From Thioclava indica (GTDB lineage Bacteria; Pseudomonadota; Alphaproteobacteria; Rhodobacterales; Rhodobacteraceae): 64,000 bases of DNA. The position numbers and the translations under genes are program-made. Positions 45,936 to 56,894 of the stretch are shown here, in pieces; position 1 is the first letter of the stretch; every line of letters starts with the position of its first letter. The notes under the pieces are model-generated. The model was not told the DNA's origin, made no database searches, and saw nothing but the letters and a program-made list of their open reading frames with translations. The stretch is taken from contig NZ_AUNB01000001.1 in the NCBI RefSeq assembly GCF_000714545.1, positions 310,001 to 374,000 on the forward strand, given 5' to 3'.

Positions 45936-46445
45936 TCAGTAGATATAGCGGATCTGGTCAGACCAATAGCGTTCCATCCGGCGCAGCGTGTGGTTCATCT
46001 CTTCCATCGCCTCAAACGAAATCACCCCGCGCGCATCCATCCCTTGGGCGTGACGTGCGAACAAGGCCTCAACGCTTTCGCGCAACTCGCGGCCCTTGGG
46101 CGTCAGACGCACCCGCACCGAGCGGCGGTCAATCTCGCAGCGTTGATGGTGCATATAGCCCGTCTCGACCAGCTTCTTGAGGTTATAAGACACGTTGGAC
46201 CCTTGGTAATAGCCCCGCGTCTTCAGCTCGCCCGCCGTCACCTCATTCTCACCGACATTGAACAGCAGCAACGCCTGCACCGGGTTAATTTCAAGGATGT
46301 TGAGCCGTTCAAACTCATCCTTGATCACATCCAGCAACAGCCGGTGCAGCCGTTCCAGCAGCGCCAGACTGTCCAGATAGCCCGCCATCAGCCCCGGCGG
46401 TCCCGGCGCAGGCGCCATATCATTTCCCATTTTCTGCACGGTCAT
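45936..46445 (-). CDS. MarR-family regulator, LdtR-like
   Basis: A 169-aa winged-helix regulator. The core (LERLHRLLLDVIKDEFERLN...VQALLLFNVGENEVTAGELKTRGYYQGSNVSYNLKKLVETGYM) and the wing (DRRSVRVRLTPKGRELRESV) match LdtR, a MarR protein known in Liberibacter and Sinorhizobium to control an L,D-transpeptidase and stress tolerance. Here no transpeptidase gene is adjacent; a serine hydrolase lies downstream on the same strand after 160 bp. Target genes are inferred only. Confidence 0.85.
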   Translation of the reverse strand: MTVQKMGNDMAPAPGPPGLMAGYLDSLALLERLHRLLLDVIKDEFERLNILEINPVQALLLFNVGENEVTAGELKTRGYYQGSNVSYNLKKLVETGYMHHQRCEIDRRSVRVRLTPKGRELRESVEALFARHAQGMDARGVISFEAMEEMNHTLRRMERYWSDQIRYIY

Positions 46446-46572
46446 TCGATTCTCCGCGAGTTCGCATTTCTAGGCTGCAACACTGGCGGGAAATGGCAAA
46501 GATACCGTTAAGTGCCCCAAACGCCCAATTTTAAGGCATTTTTGCGCACTCAGCTGGGGGAATCGTCCGGGA

Positions 46573-48510
<1,938 letters not shown>

Positions 48511-48541
48511 GGCCGAAACCGGCCAGCGGGGACACAGGTAA

Positions 48542-48943
48542 ATGGGCGATCTGCCAGAATATTACTTTCGGGTAAAAGACAACGGTGCGGCGGTGTTTCG
48601 CGTCGACACCGAGAACCGTCAGCGCCGCATCGAGATGGACCAGATCGCGGTTGTGAACGTCAAAAACGGCGAGATCAAACCCCAAGGCGAACGCATCCTC
48701 ACCCCCGAGGATCGCGCCGAGATCGAGGCCTGGATCACCCACCGCCGCGAGGTTTTGGGCGCGCGCGAAGTCGATGATATCCTGCGCGCCGTCGATCACC
48801 TCAATCTTGTGACGCAATGGGCGCAGTCCAAGGCCACCGACGCCCAGCTAGAGGAAATCACCGACACCCTGTTGCTAACCATGCACGACCTGCGCACGAT
48901 CTTGGTGCGCAAGAAAGCAGACCGATTGATTGGGGACAGTTGA
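48542..48943 (+). CDS. Conserved hypothetical protein
   Basis: A 133-aa soluble protein I cannot assign. The N-terminal half (LPEYYFRVKDNGAAVFRVDTENRQRRIEMDQIAVVNVKNGEIKP) looks like a small beta-rich domain; the C-terminal half (EDRAEIEAWITHRREVLGAREVDDILRAVDHLNLVTQWAQ) is helical and charged. It lies 31 bp after the aminotransferase on the same strand and is probably co-transcribed. I recall similar sequences in other Rhodobacteraceae. No catalytic motif stands out. Confidence 0.75.
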   Translation: MGDLPEYYFRVKDNGAAVFRVDTENRQRRIEMDQIAVVNVKNGEIKPQGERILTPEDRAEIEAWITHRREVLGAREVDDILRAVDHLNLVTQWAQSKATDAQLEEITDTLLLTMHDLRTILVRKKADRLIGDS

Positions 48944-49117
48944 AAGGGCGCAGCCTTGCGTGACCGATCGCAAAAAATCGCGTCGTAAACGTCCTTAATA
49001 ACGCGTCCTTCACCTTTGGTTGGTAAGGTGCAATCACGCCCTCCCGCTGCTAAGGCGAAATCTTCAAGCAAACCAAATTTGCACAAAGCACCTAATCTCA
49101 AGTGAGGCAAACGCCCC

Positions 49118-49714
49118 GTGTTAGTCGATCATCGCGCGAAGCTTATCTCGATTTCCGTGCCCAAAACCGGAAGCACGTCGATCCACCATGCGCTGAAAAG
49201 GGCTCTGGGTGCCAAGAATGAAGTCAAAAGCAAGCTCGCGCCGGTTTATCACCTGAATGCCGAAGACATACGCAAAATCATCGGGCCTCAGACGTTTGAT
49301 TCCTATTTCTCGTTTGGAGTCACCCGCAATCCGTTTGACCGAATGGTCTCGCTATATCACGACTTCCACGACCAACGGGGCGTGATCAAAGCGGACACGT
49401 TCGAAGATTTCATCCTCAACCGCTTTGATGAAGCATGGAGCCAGCAGCTCCACTTTCTCCCGCAATCGTTTTTCCTTCACGCAGCCAGCGGACAGGTCAC
49501 GTCTAAGGCTTATCGCTTTGAAGACGGTCTCGAAAATATTCTGGCGAACATTGTGGACCGGCTGGGTCTTGAGAACGTCGCAATCGGGCATGCCAGAAAA
49601 AGCGAGCGCAATAAATGGCAGGACTACTATTCGAATACGAAAACGGCAGATGTTGTGCGCAAAGTTTACGCCTCTGATTTTGAGGCGTTCAACTACGCAA
49701 CCGAGGTGCAGTAG
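49118..49714 (+). CDS. Sulfotransferase family 2 protein
   Basis: A 198-aa protein with GTG start (GTGAGG upstream). It carries the PAPS-binding 5'-phosphosulfate loop SVPKTGSTSI (residues 13-22) and the 3'-phosphate motif GVTRNPFDRMVSLY (67-80), the pattern of carbohydrate sulfotransferases. Such enzymes sulfate cell-surface or secreted sugars. The base composition is visibly lower in GC than neighbouring genes and codon use is less biased, and there is a 174-bp AT-richer leader with a small CACCTT/AAGGTG hairpin (49011-49030). Acquisition by transfer is plausible. No glycosyltransferase or PAPS genes are adjacent, so the acceptor is unknown. Confidence 0.85.
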   Translation: MLVDHRAKLISISVPKTGSTSIHHALKRALGAKNEVKSKLAPVYHLNAEDIRKIIGPQTFDSYFSFGVTRNPFDRMVSLYHDFHDQRGVIKADTFEDFILNRFDEAWSQQLHFLPQSFFLHAASGQVTSKAYRFEDGLENILANIVDRLGLENVAIGHARKSERNKWQDYYSNTKTADVVRKVYASDFEAFNYATEVQ

Positions 49715-49773
49715 GTCTTACAACGCTTCACCCTCAAGGCCCCGCCGCACTCAACTGCGCGCATGCGCCCCGT

Positions 49774-50343
49774 TCACGCCCCGTTAAAGATAAAGCCCGA
49801 CACCGGATATACGCTGCCCAGCGCGTTGGGCTGGCTCATCACGCGCACTTGGCTCCAGTCGTTTTTGGGCGAGACATCCATCACGACCATATTGAGCGAA
49901 ACCTGATTGCGCTTCCAGTTGGCGTGATCAATGCGGATCTGGCGTGGCGAGTCGACAGCCGAGACGACCGCGACATGGCCCAGCGGTATCTTGCGGCTGG
50001 ACGAAAACGCCATCACTGCACCAACTTTGGGCGTATGGCCGCGCTCGTAAGCGCCATTCGCTTTCGACCACCACGTCCGCGCATTGCCGCGAATTTCAAT
50101 CCCCGAGGCATTGCGCGCAAACGGCACGCACCAAACCCGCTGGCGCTTGGCGCGCATCTTCTTGGCCACGGCGACCGCGTAGGCGCGACGCTCCACGGAC
50201 ACGCCCGACTGCTCCTGCGCGCTGGCAAAATTCATCGCCCCGCCGGGATTGCCACCATCGCCACAGGCGGACACGGCCAGCAGCGCGGCAATCAGAAGGG
50301 GCAGGCGAAAGTTTCGTTTCGGGGCGGTCAGGCTATGGGGCAT
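49774..50343 (-). CDS. CHAP-domain lipoprotein (putative peptidoglycan amidase/endopeptidase)
   Basis: A 189-aa predicted lipoprotein; the signal peptide ends at the lipobox VSAC (Cys near 27). The CHAP fold shows the catalytic Cys in RVWCVPFARNASGI and the His in PLGHVAVVSAVD, with an acidic partner near RIDHANWKR. CHAP enzymes cleave peptidoglycan cross-bridges or stem-peptide amides. The gene is convergent with the sulfotransferase and divergent from nothing obvious upstream; the Shine-Dalgarno is weak. The 179-bp gap to urtE holds only a terminator. Confidence 0.88.
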   Translation of the reverse strand: MPHSLTAPKRNFRLPLLIAALLAVSACGDGGNPGGAMNFASAQEQSGVSVERRAYAVAVAKKMRAKRQRVWCVPFARNASGIEIRGNARTWWSKANGAYERGHTPKVGAVMAFSSSRKIPLGHVAVVSAVDSPRQIRIDHANWKRNQVSLNMVVMDVSPKNDWSQVRVMSQPNALGSVYPVSGFIFNGA

Positions 50344-50452
50344 GGGGGCACTGTCTCAAACGCATCGGGGCCGATTATTTTGGCCAGTTATGATGCTCAA
50401 CTTTTAGCGAGAAAACCGCGATGCATGAAAGGCAAACCGTGTTAAGGGACGG

Positions 50453-50472
50453 AAAACGGGCGGAAACCCGCC
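50453..50472 (-). terminator. Terminator after urtE
   Basis: On the minus strand GGCGG-GTTT-CCGCC is followed by CGTTTTCC, about 50 bp beyond the urtE stop. It would end the urea transport operon. Confidence 0.6.
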
Positions 50473-50522
50473 GATCACTTTGCGCGTGTTCATTGCAGGC
50501 GGGCGCCGCACAATGGCGGCCA

Positions 50523-51218
50523 TCAGACCGAAACCACCTCGCGCAACGCTTCCCGCGTCAGCGTCTCTTTCGTGCCCTCCATCGCGACCGCGCCGCGTTT
50601 GAGAACGTAGAACCGGTCCCCCAGATCATGCGCGAAATCGAAATACTGCTCGACCAGCACAATCGCGATATCGCCCTTGTCGCGCAGGTAGGAAATCACC
50701 CGCCCGATCTGCTGGATGATGTTGGGCTGGATGCCCTCGGTCGGCTCGTCCAGCAACAAAAGCTTGGGCTTCATCAGCATCGCGCGCGCAATCGCAAGCT
50801 GCTGCTGCTGACCACCCGACAGATCGCCGCCACGGCGGTTCAGGAACTCCTTGAGGATCGGGAACAACTCGTAAATCTCGTCGGGAATGAAATGCTCCGA
50901 TTTCGGCAGGCAGGCAAAAGCGGTCTCCATATTTTCGCGCACACTCAGCAGCGGGAATATCATCCGCCCCTGCGGCACATAGCCCAGCCCCGCGCGCGCC
51001 ATCGCCTGCCCCGGCACGCGCCCCATCTCGGCCCCGTCCAACACCACATCCCCACCCGAGCGGATATGCGTTCCCGAGATCGCCTTGAGCAGCGAGGTCT
51101 TGCCCACCCCGTTCGTGCCCATGATGCAGGTCACCTCGCCCGCGCGCGCCTGCATGTCGATGCCATACAGGATTTGCGAGCCGCCATAATGCAGCGTCAG
51201 CCCTTGCGTCTGTAGCAT
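50523..51218 (-). CDS. urtE: Urea ABC transporter ATPase UrtE
   Basis: A 231-aa ABC ATPase of the branched-chain amino-acid/urea class. Walker A is GTNGVGKTSL, signature LSGGQQQQL, Walker B LLLLDEPTEG followed by IQPN, typical of UrtE. The ATG at 51218 gives MLQTQGLTLHYGGSQILYG; a GTG at 51230 overlapping the urtD stop is possible. UrtD and UrtE form the ATPase pair of the high-affinity urea importer. Last gene of urtA-E. Confidence 0.95.
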   Translation of the reverse strand: MLQTQGLTLHYGGSQILYGIDMQARAGEVTCIMGTNGVGKTSLLKAISGTHIRSGGDVVLDGAEMGRVPGQAMARAGLGYVPQGRMIFPLLSVRENMETAFACLPKSEHFIPDEIYELFPILKEFLNRRGGDLSGGQQQQLAIARAMLMKPKLLLLDEPTEGIQPNIIQQIGRVISYLRDKGDIAIVLVEQYFDFAHDLGDRFYVLKRGAVAMEGTKETLTREALREVVSV

Positions 51219-51231
51219 CGCGGTTTTCACA

Positions 51232-51990
51232 TCAGCGTCCAAGATACACCTCGATCACCTTTTGATCCGCCGTCACATGATCCAGCGATCCTTCAGCCAG
51301 AACCGAGCCCTCATGCAGTACCGTCACCCGGCAATTCAGACGGCGCACGAATTCCATGTCATGCTCGACCACGACCACCGCGCGAGTGCGGGCGAGATCG
51401 ACGAGCAGCGCCGTGGTGGCCTCGCGCTCGGCCAAGGTCATGCCGGCGGCAGGCTCATCGACCAGCAGCAGCTTGGGTTCCTGTGCCAGCAGCATCCCGA
51501 TTTCCAGCCATTGTTTCTGCCCGTGACTTAGCTCACCCGCCTTGCGCGGCAGCTGATCGGCCAAACCGACCTGCGCGGCGATCTCGGCCACGCGGGCATC
51601 GTCCTTGCCCCCCGCCCGCCAGAACAACACCCTCCACGGGCTGCGCGCCGCCTTGAGCGCCATCATCAGATTGTCGGTGACCGATTGATCCTCAAACACC
51701 GTGGGGCGCTGGAATTTGCGCCCGATCCCGGCGCGCGCGATCTGCGCCTCGTTGCGCCGCAGCAGATTGGCCGACATCGGTCCCCATAAAACCGTGCCCT
51801 CATCGGGGCGCGTCTTGCCGGTCACGATATCCATGAACGTCGTCTTGCCCGCGCCATTGGGGCCGATCACCGCGCGCAACTCGGCTGGCCCGATGTTGAA
51901 ACTGAGGTTGTTGATCGCCTTGAACCCGTCAAAGCTGACCGAGATGCCCGAGACTTCTAGTAACGTGCCAGAGCCTGCGCCGATATTCAT
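51232..51990 (-). CDS. urtD: Urea ABC transporter ATPase UrtD
   Basis: A 252-aa ABC ATPase. Walker A is GPNGAGKTTFMD, the signature is LSHGQKQWLEIGMLLAQ and Walker B LLLVDEPAAGMT; the switch His is in VVVEHDMEFVRRL, all standard for LivG/UrtD. The start overlaps the urtC stop by 4 bp. It partners UrtE below the UrtB/UrtC permeases. Confidence 0.96.
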   Translation of the reverse strand: MNIGAGSGTLLEVSGISVSFDGFKAINNLSFNIGPAELRAVIGPNGAGKTTFMDIVTGKTRPDEGTVLWGPMSANLLRRNEAQIARAGIGRKFQRPTVFEDQSVTDNLMMALKAARSPWRVLFWRAGGKDDARVAEIAAQVGLADQLPRKAGELSHGQKQWLEIGMLLAQEPKLLLVDEPAAGMTLAEREATTALLVDLARTRAVVVVEHDMEFVRRLNCRVTVLHEGSVLAEGSLDHVTADQKVIEVYLGR

Positions 51991-53210
51991 TCCCGCGCCT
52001 CCTCTTCTTGCAAGCTGCCCGCATCGGGGCCAAGCGGCGCACCGCCGCGCCTTGGGGGGCGCAGCCCTGCAATCAGCTCGACCAGGCCCGACAGCCCCTT
52101 GGGCGCAAGCAACGTGACCAGCACGAAGCTAAGCCCCAGCAGCACCTGCCACCAATCGACCCATTTGATCGTATAAAACCCAAGCGGCACGTCAGGCACC
52201 CGCCCCCCGGTGAACCAGCTTGAAACGATAGAGACGAAAAATGCCCCCATCACCGCGCCATACAGCCGCCCGCGCCCGCCAATCGCCACCCAAACCGCGA
52301 GATAAATCGAGGCAATCGGCGCCATCTCTCCGGGGTTGATGATGCCCGCCTGCGGATAATACAGCGCCCCCGCAATCGCCGCGATCACCGCCGTGAGGGT
52401 AAAGACGAACAGCTTGAACCCCTCGACCGGATAGCCCAGAAACCGCACCCGCGCCTCGTCATCGCGAATGCCGCGCATCACCGAGCCGAACTTGCCCGAC
52501 ACGATCGCCGCCGCCAGCACATAGCCCAAAGCCAGCGCGCAGGCCGAGGCCCACAGAAACCAGACCGAGGAATGATCCTGATCCGCGCTTAGCCCCGGAA
52601 TGTTTTGCAACCCCGACAGCCCGTTATTGCCGCGCAACCCGCTTTCGTTCTGAAACAGATACAGCGACAGCGCCAAGGTCATCGCCTGCGTCAGAATCGA
52701 CAGATACACCCCTGCCACACGCGAGCGAAACGCCAGCCAGCCAAAGACCAGCGCCAGCAGCCCCGGCACCAACACGACGAACAACAACTGCATCGGCAAG
52801 CTACCCGCAAAATGCCAGATCGCGGGCAGTTTCGAGCTGCCCACAACGCCGAATATCTGACTGCCAATCGCGTCTTGCAACTCGTGCGGCGTCATCGGAA
52901 AATCGCTGGCGGATTTCAGCACGATATCGCGCGTGCGCTCATACATCAGCCACATGCCGATCATGTAGCCGCCAAGCCCGAAAAACGCGAAATGACCAAG
53001 GCTAAGAATGCCCGTATAGCCCCAGACCAGATCCATCGCGATGGCGATCAGGCACAGGCACAGCGTCTTGCCCAGCGTCTTGACCATCGAGGTCGAAATC
53101 ACCCCCGGCCCGTAGGCGTGGCTGAGCAATGTGATCACCAGCGTAAAGATCGCAAGGATCAGCAGGAACCAGATCACCGAGGGGTTCTTGGCCAGAAATC
53201 CGGGTCTCAT
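51987..53210 (-). CDS. urtC: Urea ABC transporter permease UrtC
   Basis: A 407-aa inner-membrane permease with about ten helices. It has the LivM-family motif IAMDLVWGYTGILSLGHFAFFGLGGYMIG and the ATPase-contact region MRGIRDDEARVRFLGYPVEGFKL. The ATG at 53210 follows GGAGG; a longer upstream frame would run through an extragenic repeat. urtB is separated by 94 bp that contain the repeat element at 53232-53285. Confidence 0.95.
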   Translation of the reverse strand: MRPGFLAKNPSVIWFLLILAIFTLVITLLSHAYGPGVISTSMVKTLGKTLCLCLIAIAMDLVWGYTGILSLGHFAFFGLGGYMIGMWLMYERTRDIVLKSASDFPMTPHELQDAIGSQIFGVVGSSKLPAIWHFAGSLPMQLLFVVLVPGLLALVFGWLAFRSRVAGVYLSILTQAMTLALSLYLFQNESGLRGNNGLSGLQNIPGLSADQDHSSVWFLWASACALALGYVLAAAIVSGKFGSVMRGIRDDEARVRFLGYPVEGFKLFVFTLTAVIAAIAGALYYPQAGIINPGEMAPIASIYLAVWVAIGGRGRLYGAVMGAFFVSIVSSWFTGGRVPDVPLGFYTIKWVDWWQVLLGLSFVLVTLLAPKGLSGLVELIAGLRPPRRGGAPLGPDAGSLQEEEARE

Positions 53211-53231
53211 GCGCCTACCTCCGATGTCGGA

Positions 53232-53285
53232 GCGGGGGTTTCGCACCCCCGCACCCCCGCGGGATATTTGGACCAAGAAGAAGGG
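53232..53285. repeat. Extragenic palindromic element, copy 2
   Basis: Between urtB and urtC, GCGGGGGT (53232-53239) pairs with ACCCCCGC (53245-53252), then a second CCCCCGC box is followed by GGGATATTTGGACCAAGAAG. The box CCCCCG..TATTT plus an A/G-rich tail parallels 2447-2518. Both copies sit in spacers of operons or at their ends. Confidence 0.6.
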
Positions 53286-53304
53286 TAAAACGGGTGTGCC
53301 ATGC

Positions 53305-55296
53305 TCAATCCCCCGCCGCCCGGCCCTTAAGCGCGACGATGCCGCGCGGGCGGAATTGGATGAAGATGATGATGAACAAGATCATGTAGGTTTGCGCGGC
53401 CAGCGTGTTGGAAGGGTTGAGGAACTCGATCCCCTTTTGCAGCCCGCCGATCAGCGTCGCCCCAGCCAGCGTGCCAAAGATCGAGCCGACCCCGCCCACA
53501 ACCACCGTCATGAAGCTTTGCACGATGTAGTCTTGCCCCATCTCGGATGTGACCTTGGCAAACAGCCCGATGGCAACACCCGCGATCCCCGCAATGCCTG
53601 AACCAAAGCCAAAGGCCAGCATGTTGATGCGATCCGGGTTGATCCCCATCGAGGCTGCCATCGAGGGGTTTTGCGTCACCGCGCGCACCTCAAGGCCCAG
53701 CCGCGTGCGTTTCATCACCCAGAGGTAAAGCGTCAAGAAAACAAGGGCGAGGACGAAGATCGCGATGCGAATATAGCTGATCGAGACAATATCGTTGATC
53801 TGCAGCGCCCCCTCCAGCCAAGGCGGCGAGGTCAGCGGGCGCGCCTGCGTGCCAAAGATATTCTTGAACAGCTGTTGCAGCGCAATCGAGATGCCAAATG
53901 TCGCGAGCAACGTCTCAAGCGGGCGCTTGTAGAGATAGCGGATCACCAGCCGCTCCATCGCCACCCCCGCGCCAAAGGTGATCGCGAAGGCCAGCGGCAG
54001 CGCGATCAGAATCGAGGCGGTGTAATCGGGCACGAATTGCTGGACCACATAGCCGGTATAGGCGCCCATCGTGATGAACTCGCCATGCGCCATGTTGATC
54101 ACGCCCATGATGCCAAAGGTGATCGCCAACCCGATCGCCGCGAGGAAATAGATCGAGGCCAGCGACAGCCCATCCAGCCCCAGATCCACGCTTTGCATCA
54201 TCGCCACCTTGCGGCTGACACGGGCCAGCCCGGCCTCGGCGGATTTGGTCACAGTGGCGTCAGGTTCGGCGTAGATATCGGCGTAGCTATGGGCGTCGAT
54301 CAGGGCCTGCGCCTCGGTCTCGCTCAGGCGCGGCGTAACCGTTCCCGCCTTGGCCAGCGCGCTATAGGCCAGCGCGCGTTTGGCCGGATCTGACATGTCT
54401 GCCAAGGGCAGCCCGCCGACTTTTCCGTCCACCACATTGGCCGCCAGCGCCTGTTTCATCGCCGCTTCGCTGATGCGTTTCGGGGCCATGTTGGCCGCAA
54501 CCAGAAGCGCGTAGGCGTCCGCCTCACTCAGTTCGCGAGCGGGGCGCAAGGTCTTGGCGATATTGCCTTGCGGTTCACCTTCAAAAGCTCTGCGAGTGGT
54601 CGCCACCAGCGGGTTCAAAGTCGCGCGCAGATCCAGCCCCGTATCAGATCCAAAGCTGTCGATGGCCGCCACACGCTCACCTGCATCCTTGCCAAAGCGG
54701 ATCGTCAGTAACCGCTCAAGCCGCTGCTTTCCCGCTTTGATCTGGGCGTCCGGCTCCTGTGCAATCGAGGCGCGCAAGGGGGCCAAGTGGCTGGCCTCAC
54801 CGTCGCGCTCAATCGCCGTCAGCGCCTCGCGTCGCTTGGCCGGATCTGGGTCGGACAGCAGGAACCGCACAAGCGCTGAACCAATCACCGCGCGCACGCC
54901 AGAATTGGGTTTAACCTCGGAAATCTCGCGCCGCGGAGCCGTGTCAGCCGGCGCGCCCGTCACCGGATCGCTCAGCGCATAGTCCTGCCCCTGTTCTGCG
55001 ATGATAAACAGCGTGTCATCAGACTTGCGCAAACCAACGCGGCGATCCGCCCAAGCCTGCAAAAAGCGCGAGGCACCGGGGCCGGAGGCGGCGATCTCGT
55101 CGATCACCGGGCCGATGGTTCTGCGCGAGGGTTTGGCGATTTTCTTGACGTTCTCGGCCAACACCGCCGCCAGCGCGGTCGTCGGCTCCGCAGCCTGCCC
55201 AGCCGTTGCGGGGACCGTCTGCGAAGAACGCTCTTGCGCCACGCCCGGAAGCGCCAGCATCAAGAAAAGTCCGAGCGTCATTAATACCTTGCGCAT
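53305..55296 (-). CDS. urtB: Urea ABC transporter permease UrtB (long form)
   Basis: A 663-aa protein: Sec signal peptide (ending LPGVAQ), a periplasmic helical repeat domain of about 340 residues (alpha-helical pairs such as DPDPAKRREALTAIERDGEASHLAPL), then a LivH-type permease from about residue 370 (LASIYFLAAIGLAITFGIMGVINMAHGEFITMGAYTGYVVQ) with seven or eight helices and RAVTQNPSMAASMGINPDRIN. The long periplasmic extension is typical of many proteobacterial UrtB proteins. The domain may help dock UrtA or sense urea, but this is not proven. 48 bp separate it from urtA, including an attenuator-like hairpin. Confidence 0.95.
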   Translation of the reverse strand: MRKVLMTLGLFLMLALPGVAQERSSQTVPATAGQAAEPTTALAAVLAENVKKIAKPSRRTIGPVIDEIAASGPGASRFLQAWADRRVGLRKSDDTLFIIAEQGQDYALSDPVTGAPADTAPRREISEVKPNSGVRAVIGSALVRFLLSDPDPAKRREALTAIERDGEASHLAPLRASIAQEPDAQIKAGKQRLERLLTIRFGKDAGERVAAIDSFGSDTGLDLRATLNPLVATTRRAFEGEPQGNIAKTLRPARELSEADAYALLVAANMAPKRISEAAMKQALAANVVDGKVGGLPLADMSDPAKRALAYSALAKAGTVTPRLSETEAQALIDAHSYADIYAEPDATVTKSAEAGLARVSRKVAMMQSVDLGLDGLSLASIYFLAAIGLAITFGIMGVINMAHGEFITMGAYTGYVVQQFVPDYTASILIALPLAFAITFGAGVAMERLVIRYLYKRPLETLLATFGISIALQQLFKNIFGTQARPLTSPPWLEGALQINDIVSISYIRIAIFVLALVFLTLYLWVMKRTRLGLEVRAVTQNPSMAASMGINPDRINMLAFGFGSGIAGIAGVAIGLFAKVTSEMGQDYIVQSFMTVVVGGVGSIFGTLAGATLIGGLQKGIEFLNPSNTLAAQTYMILFIIIFIQFRPRGIVALKGRAAGD

Positions 55297-55314
55297 CCCG
55301 CCCCCTTCGAAATT

Positions 55315-55335
55315 GGCGGGGGCATACCCCCCGCC
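55315..55335 (-). terminator. Attenuator-like hairpin between urtA and urtB
   Basis: GGCGGGGG (55315-55322) pairs with CCCCCGCC (55328-55335) around a short loop. There is no T-run. Placed after the binding-protein gene, it would stabilise urtA mRNA and lower transcription of the membrane subunits. Confidence 0.6.
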
Positions 55336-55344
55336 CCAGGTCGA

Positions 55345-56646
55345 TCAGTAGTTCGACTTCTTTTGCACGCAGGTCTTGGTTTCGATGTTGTACATCCCGC
55401 AATCGAGCCCCGGCCAATCCGATTTCAGCACCGCCGATTCGGGCAGGAAATCGGTCCAGGCATCGCCCGGCACCGGATCGGTCTGCGAGATGATGTCGAA
55501 CTGGCCGTCCTCCATGATCTCGCCGATCAGCACCGGCTTGGTCAGGTGGTGGTTGGGCAGCATCTTGGCGGTGGTGCCCGTCAGGTTGGGGAACTCCTGC
55601 CCCGGCATCGCGGCGATGACCTTGTCGATATCGGTCGAGCCGACCTGCGTCACCGCGTTCACCCACATGTTGAAGCCGATATAAGTGGCCTCCATCGGGT
55701 CATTGGTCACGCGGGTATCGTCGCCCGTATAGGCATGCCATTGCTTGATAAACGCGGCATTTTCCGGCGTATCGGCGGATTCGAAATAGTTCCACGCGGC
55801 AAGCTGGCCGACGAGGTTCTTCAGATCGGCCTCGCCCAGCCCCGACAGCTCTTCTTCACCGACCGAGAAGGCGACGACCGGAATATCATCAGCCGAGATG
55901 CCCGAAGCCGCGAGTTCCTTATAGAATCCGATATTGGCATCGCCATTGATCGTCGAGATCACGCCGACTTTCTTGCCATCCGCGCCCAACGCCTTGACGT
56001 CAGACACAATTTTCGACCAGTCCGATTGCCCGAACGGCGTGTAGTTGACGAAAATATCACTCTCCGCGATGCCCTTGGATTTCAGATAGGCGTCCAGAAT
56101 GTTGTTGGTCGTGCGCGGATAAACATAATCGGTGCCCAGCAGCGCGAATTTCTCAACGCCCAGTTCGTCTAGGAAATAATCCACCGCCGGGATCGCCTGC
56201 TGGTTCGGGGCGGCACCCGTGTAAAACACGTTGCGCGAGCTTTCCTCGCCCTCATATTGCACCGGGTAGAACAGCAAGCCGTCCAGCTCTTCGAGCACCG
56301 GCAGCACCGATTTCCGGCTCACCGAGGTCCAGCAGCCAAAGATCACATCGACCTTATCGACCGAGATCAACTCCCGCGCTTTTTCCGCAAATAGCGGCCA
56401 GTCCGAGGCCGGATCGACCACGACCGCCTCTAGCATCTTGCCGTTGATCCCGCCCTTTTTGTTTTGCTCTTCGATCAGCATCAGGACCGTGTCCTTGAGC
56501 GTGGTTTCCGAGATCGCCATCGTGCCCGACAGCGAGTGCAGAACGCCGACCTTGATCTTGTCGCCTTCGGCAATGGCGATGCTTCCCGTCATCGAAGCCG
56601 CGCCCGCAAAGGCCGCCGAGATCATCAGATTGCGCCGTGTAATCAT
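55345..56646 (-). CDS. urtA: Urea ABC transporter substrate-binding protein UrtA
   Basis: A 433-aa periplasmic binding protein. The N-terminus MITRRNLMISAAFAGAAS has an RR-x-L pattern typical of Tat export followed by a hydrophobic stretch. The mature domain shows the UrtA signatures KVGVLHSLSGTMAISE, VIFGCWTSVSRKSVLPVLEE, LLFYPVQYEGEESS and TGAAPNQQAIPAVDY. A C-terminal DWPGLDCGMYNIETKTC is standard. The gene starts the transport operon; the 248-bp region before it (56647-56894) separates it from ureG and holds an inverted repeat GCTGCA-N-TGCAGC but no clear sigma-54 site. Confidence 0.96.
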   Translation of the reverse strand: MITRRNLMISAAFAGAASMTGSIAIAEGDKIKVGVLHSLSGTMAISETTLKDTVLMLIEEQNKKGGINGKMLEAVVVDPASDWPLFAEKARELISVDKVDVIFGCWTSVSRKSVLPVLEELDGLLFYPVQYEGEESSRNVFYTGAAPNQQAIPAVDYFLDELGVEKFALLGTDYVYPRTTNNILDAYLKSKGIAESDIFVNYTPFGQSDWSKIVSDVKALGADGKKVGVISTINGDANIGFYKELAASGISADDIPVVAFSVGEEELSGLGEADLKNLVGQLAAWNYFESADTPENAAFIKQWHAYTGDDTRVTNDPMEATYIGFNMWVNAVTQVGSTDIDKVIAAMPGQEFPNLTGTTAKMLPNHHLTKPVLIGEIMEDGQFDIISQTDPVPGDAWTDFLPESAVLKSDWPGLDCGMYNIETKTCVQKKSNY

Positions 56647-56894
56647 GTGCTTTCCTTCGTTTCGTCAGCGCGCGTGGCCCGTTGAAACAGGCTCTTGTCG
56701 CGGCGGCTGATCCCCCTGGTTGGTGGCGTTGCGCAGAGCCTGTCTGCGCGCCCGGATCATCGAAGCCGCTACGCTGCAATGCAGCAAAGCAAACCGCTTC
56801 GGCGTGACCGGAAACACGCGCCAAAGACGGTTATGCTGAAATTTTCGACAGGAAAGATCGGCATTTGCACGTTTCTTATGCGCAAACTGCCGCC

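Noticed and set aside
56647-56894. Sigma-54/NtrC promoter before urtA
   Set aside because: No TGGCAC-N5-TTGC match; only a GCTGCA-N-TGCAGC inverted repeat that does not fit the NtrC consensus.
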